Origin: Paenibacillus macquariensis
GTDB taxonomy: Bacteria > Bacillota > Bacilli > Paenibacillales > Paenibacillaceae
DNA: 64,000 nucleotides
Assembly: GCF_900156375.1 (NCBI RefSeq)
Contig: NZ_FTNK01000004.1
Coordinates: forward strand, 248,001 to 312,000
Direction: 5' to 3'
The translations under genes were made by a program, and so were the position numbers. The notes under the pieces were generated by a model. It did no database searches and was not told the DNA's origin. It worked only from the letters and a program-made list of their open reading frames with translations. Every line of letters begins with the position of its first letter. Position 1 is the stretch's first letter. Shown here piece by piece: positions 62,360 to 64,000 of this stretch.

Positions 62360-64000
62360 ATGAGGAGAATGCGGCTCGTACGTTTGATCTTTTTGGATGC
62401 GGGGATTGTTGCGGCTTCAGTGTGGCTAGTGTTTTTGCTTCGGTTTGATTTTCAAATTCCCCAGCTCTATATGCGGATGCTTCCGGTGGCGATATTCATT
62501 CACATTGCGGTGCATATGTCAGGCTCTTTCGGTTTCAAAGCGTATAACAGTATGTGGCGATATACCGGTATGGGAGAGATATTATTGCTTCTTAAAGTGA
62601 GCGTCCTAACATTCGTTGGAGTTATCATTGTCAATGTATCAGCGCATTTACTTGTCCCCTCTTATCGACTACCGATTTCAATTTATTCTGCATCGGGATA
62701 TGTGTTTCTGGGCATTACCGGTATACGAATTGTCAGCCGCCTCATGAATGATGGGTTTGTGTCATCGGGAGCGAAGGATTCATTCGAAGGAAATCTTCTA
62801 ATCGTAGGGGCGGGGAAGGCAGGGATCCTTGTTACCAAAGACATCAAGCATTCCAAATTTAAGTTCATGAACCCGATCGCTTTCATTGATGATGATCCGA
62901 CCAAACAAAAGCTGGAAATGATGGGATTACCAATTGTTGGTAACAGAAGTTATATTCCTGAAGCCGTCAAGGAGTTAGATATTTCTTTTATTATAATTGC
63001 ACTTCCGACCGCTCCACAAAGCGCCATGCTGGAGATTATCGAGATCTGTAAATCTACCAAAGCACAGATCAAGATAATGCCTAGCATGACGGATATTTTA
63101 GATGGGAAAATGGCAGTTAATATGATCCGTGAAGTGTCCGTAAATGATTTGCTTGGTAGAGCACCAGTAGAGATCAATACGGAGGAGCTACGCGAGAATT
63201 TGGGGAGTGAGTGTATTCTCATCACGGGTGCAGGAGGCTCAATTGGTTCGGAGCTGTGCCGGCAGTTGGCTGTATATCGTCCGAAGGAAATGCTGCTATT
63301 AGGCCATGGAGAGAATAGTATTTACCTCATTGAACAAGAGCTACGCGAATTATACCCCCAACAGGTGATTCATCCAATCATTGCTGACATTCAGGATGTG
63401 TCGCGAATCGAAAGTGTCTTTCAAAATTTCCGACCTACGATCGTTTATCACGCAGCTGCGCACAAGCATGTTCCACTCATGGAAATGAATCCGGTGGAAG
63501 CGGTCAAAAACAATGTCATCGGAACGAGGAACGTAGCGGAGGCGAGTGACAAATATGGAGTCAAGCGGTTCATCCTCATCTCATCGGACAAAGCGGTTAA
63601 TCCGACAAGTGTCATGGGGGCTACGAAGCGAGCAGCGGAAATGATCATTAATGATCAGAATGCATTCAGCAAGACTGCTTTCGCTGCTGTTCGTTTCGGC
63701 AATGTGTTAGGCAGTCGAGGGAGTGTCATCCCATTATTCAAAAGACAAATCGAGAATGGCGGCCCAGTAACAGTTACCGATATGGAAATGGTGCGTTATT
63801 TCATGACGATCCCCGAAGCGGTGCAGTTGGTTATTCAGTCGAGTGTGCTGGCACAGGGGGGCGAAGTGTTCGTGTTGGACATGGGTAAGCCGGTTCGTAT
63901 ATACGATCTGGCACGGGATTTAATTCGCTTATCGGGCTTGGAGCCCGAAAAGGATATTCCCATCGTGATCACCGGCATTCGTCCCGGAGAAAAACTATAC
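62360..64000 (+). CDS. CapD/WbpM-type UDP-sugar 4,6-dehydratase, 3' end outside the window
   Basis: The frame begins at ATG 62360 (or GTG 62357) after AAGGGTGAAAGAAG and stays open to the right edge, covering 547 codons of a protein normally 600-650 long. Four N-terminal membrane segments (LDAGIVAASVWLVFLLRFDF first) are followed by a degenerate NAD-binding domain and then an SDR domain with GAGGSIGSEL near residue 290, YHAAAHKHVPLMEMNPVEA and the SSDKAVNPTSVMGATKRAAE active-site region. It makes 4-keto-6-deoxy UDP-sugars for the polysaccharide. Confidence 0.92.
   Translation, partial: MRRMRLVRLIFLDAGIVAASVWLVFLLRFDFQIPQLYMRMLPVAIFIHIAVHMSGSFGFKAYNSMWRYTGMGEILLLLKVSVLTFVGVIIVNVSAHLLVPSYRLPISIYSASGYVFLGITGIRIVSRLMNDGFVSSGAKDSFEGNLLIVGAGKAGILVTKDIKHSKFKFMNPIAFIDDDPTKQKLEMMGLPIVGNRSYIPEAVKELDISFIIIALPTAPQSAMLEIIEICKSTKAQIKIMPSMTDILDGKMAVNMIREVSVNDLLGRAPVEINTEELRENLGSECILITGAGGSIGSELCRQLAVYRPKEMLLLGHGENSIYLIEQELRELYPQQVIHPIIADIQDVSRIESVFQNFRPTIVYHAAAHKHVPLMEMNPVEAVKNNVIGTRNVAEASDKYGVKRFILISSDKAVNPTSVMGATKRAAEMIINDQNAFSKTAFAAVRFGNVLGSRGSVIPLFKRQIENGGPVTVTDMEMVRYFMTIPEAVQLVIQSSVLAQGGEVFVLDMGKPVRIYDLARDLIRLSGLEPEKDIPIVITGIRPGEKLY

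Noticed and set aside
1..64000. CRISPR arrays, tRNA and rRNA genes
   Set aside because: I looked for regularly spaced repeats, cloverleaf patterns and rRNA-conserved blocks and saw none.

Overview
The window looks like chromosomal DNA of a low- to mid-GC Gram-positive bacterium, most likely Paenibacillus or a close relative. The case rests on strong AGGAGG-type ribosome sites, frequent TTG and GTG starts, a glgC / glgB-glgA glycogen locus, a c-di-AMP (ydaO-type) riboswitch ahead of a LysM-3D wall protein, a DUF7695 zinc ribbon and a capsule-type Wzz/CpsD pair. The genus is inferred; no rRNA or tRNA gene is visible.

Region 1 (1-12.7 kb) is an array of about a dozen small, same-strand, mostly cytoplasmic genes. 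Several are recognisable as SUKH (SMI1/KNR4), SUKH-DUF4303 or DUF1963-like proteins. This is the profile of an orphan immunity-gene bank of the polymorphic-toxin type, but no toxin lies in view. It shows recent duplication and decay: a second DUF1963-like gene is broken by a TGA at a zinc-ligand cysteine, a truncated immunity-gene copy remains at 9.3 kb, and an 80-bp junction is repeated in front of two different genes.

Region 2 (12.9-24.3 kb) looks like the decayed end of an integrated element. It has a XRE repressor, two paralogous proteins of possible winged-helix type, broken small ORFs, and a 195-bp 3' remnant of guaA, which is a known integration target. An intact topB follows, then an IS1595-type element with clear ends, a topoisomerase C-terminal-repeat fragment, a frameshifted IS1182-type transposase and a second topB lacking its Toprim domain.

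Region 3 (24.3-41.1 kb) is orderly: HAD hydrolase, ArsR-like regulator, MFS exporter, lone ABC ATPase, a lipoprotein with DxNxDG repeats, a two-component system, the glycogen genes, an M20 amidohydrolase, a fused binding-protein/permease amino-acid importer with its ATPase, and the riboswitch-controlled 3D protein.

Region 4 (41.3-54.7 kb) is accessory and patchy. It holds GNAT acetyltransferases, an Rrf2 regulator divergent from azoR (with a perfect 53-bp palindrome at the azoR start), and an Rrf2 / TrxR-like / thioredoxin cluster whose three transcription units share a 23-bp box. It also holds many gene scraps (MFS, ClpP, a possible ribbon-helix-helix gene, an ABC permease) and a tandem pair of sugar-type binding lipoproteins, one with a nonsense codon.

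Region 5 (54.7-64.0 kb) opens with a STAND/LuxR regulator. An exopolysaccharide operon follows: Wzz-like adaptor, CpsD-like kinase, flippase, O-antigen polymerase-like protein, GT4 glycosyltransferase and a CapD-type sugar dehydratase that runs off the right edge.
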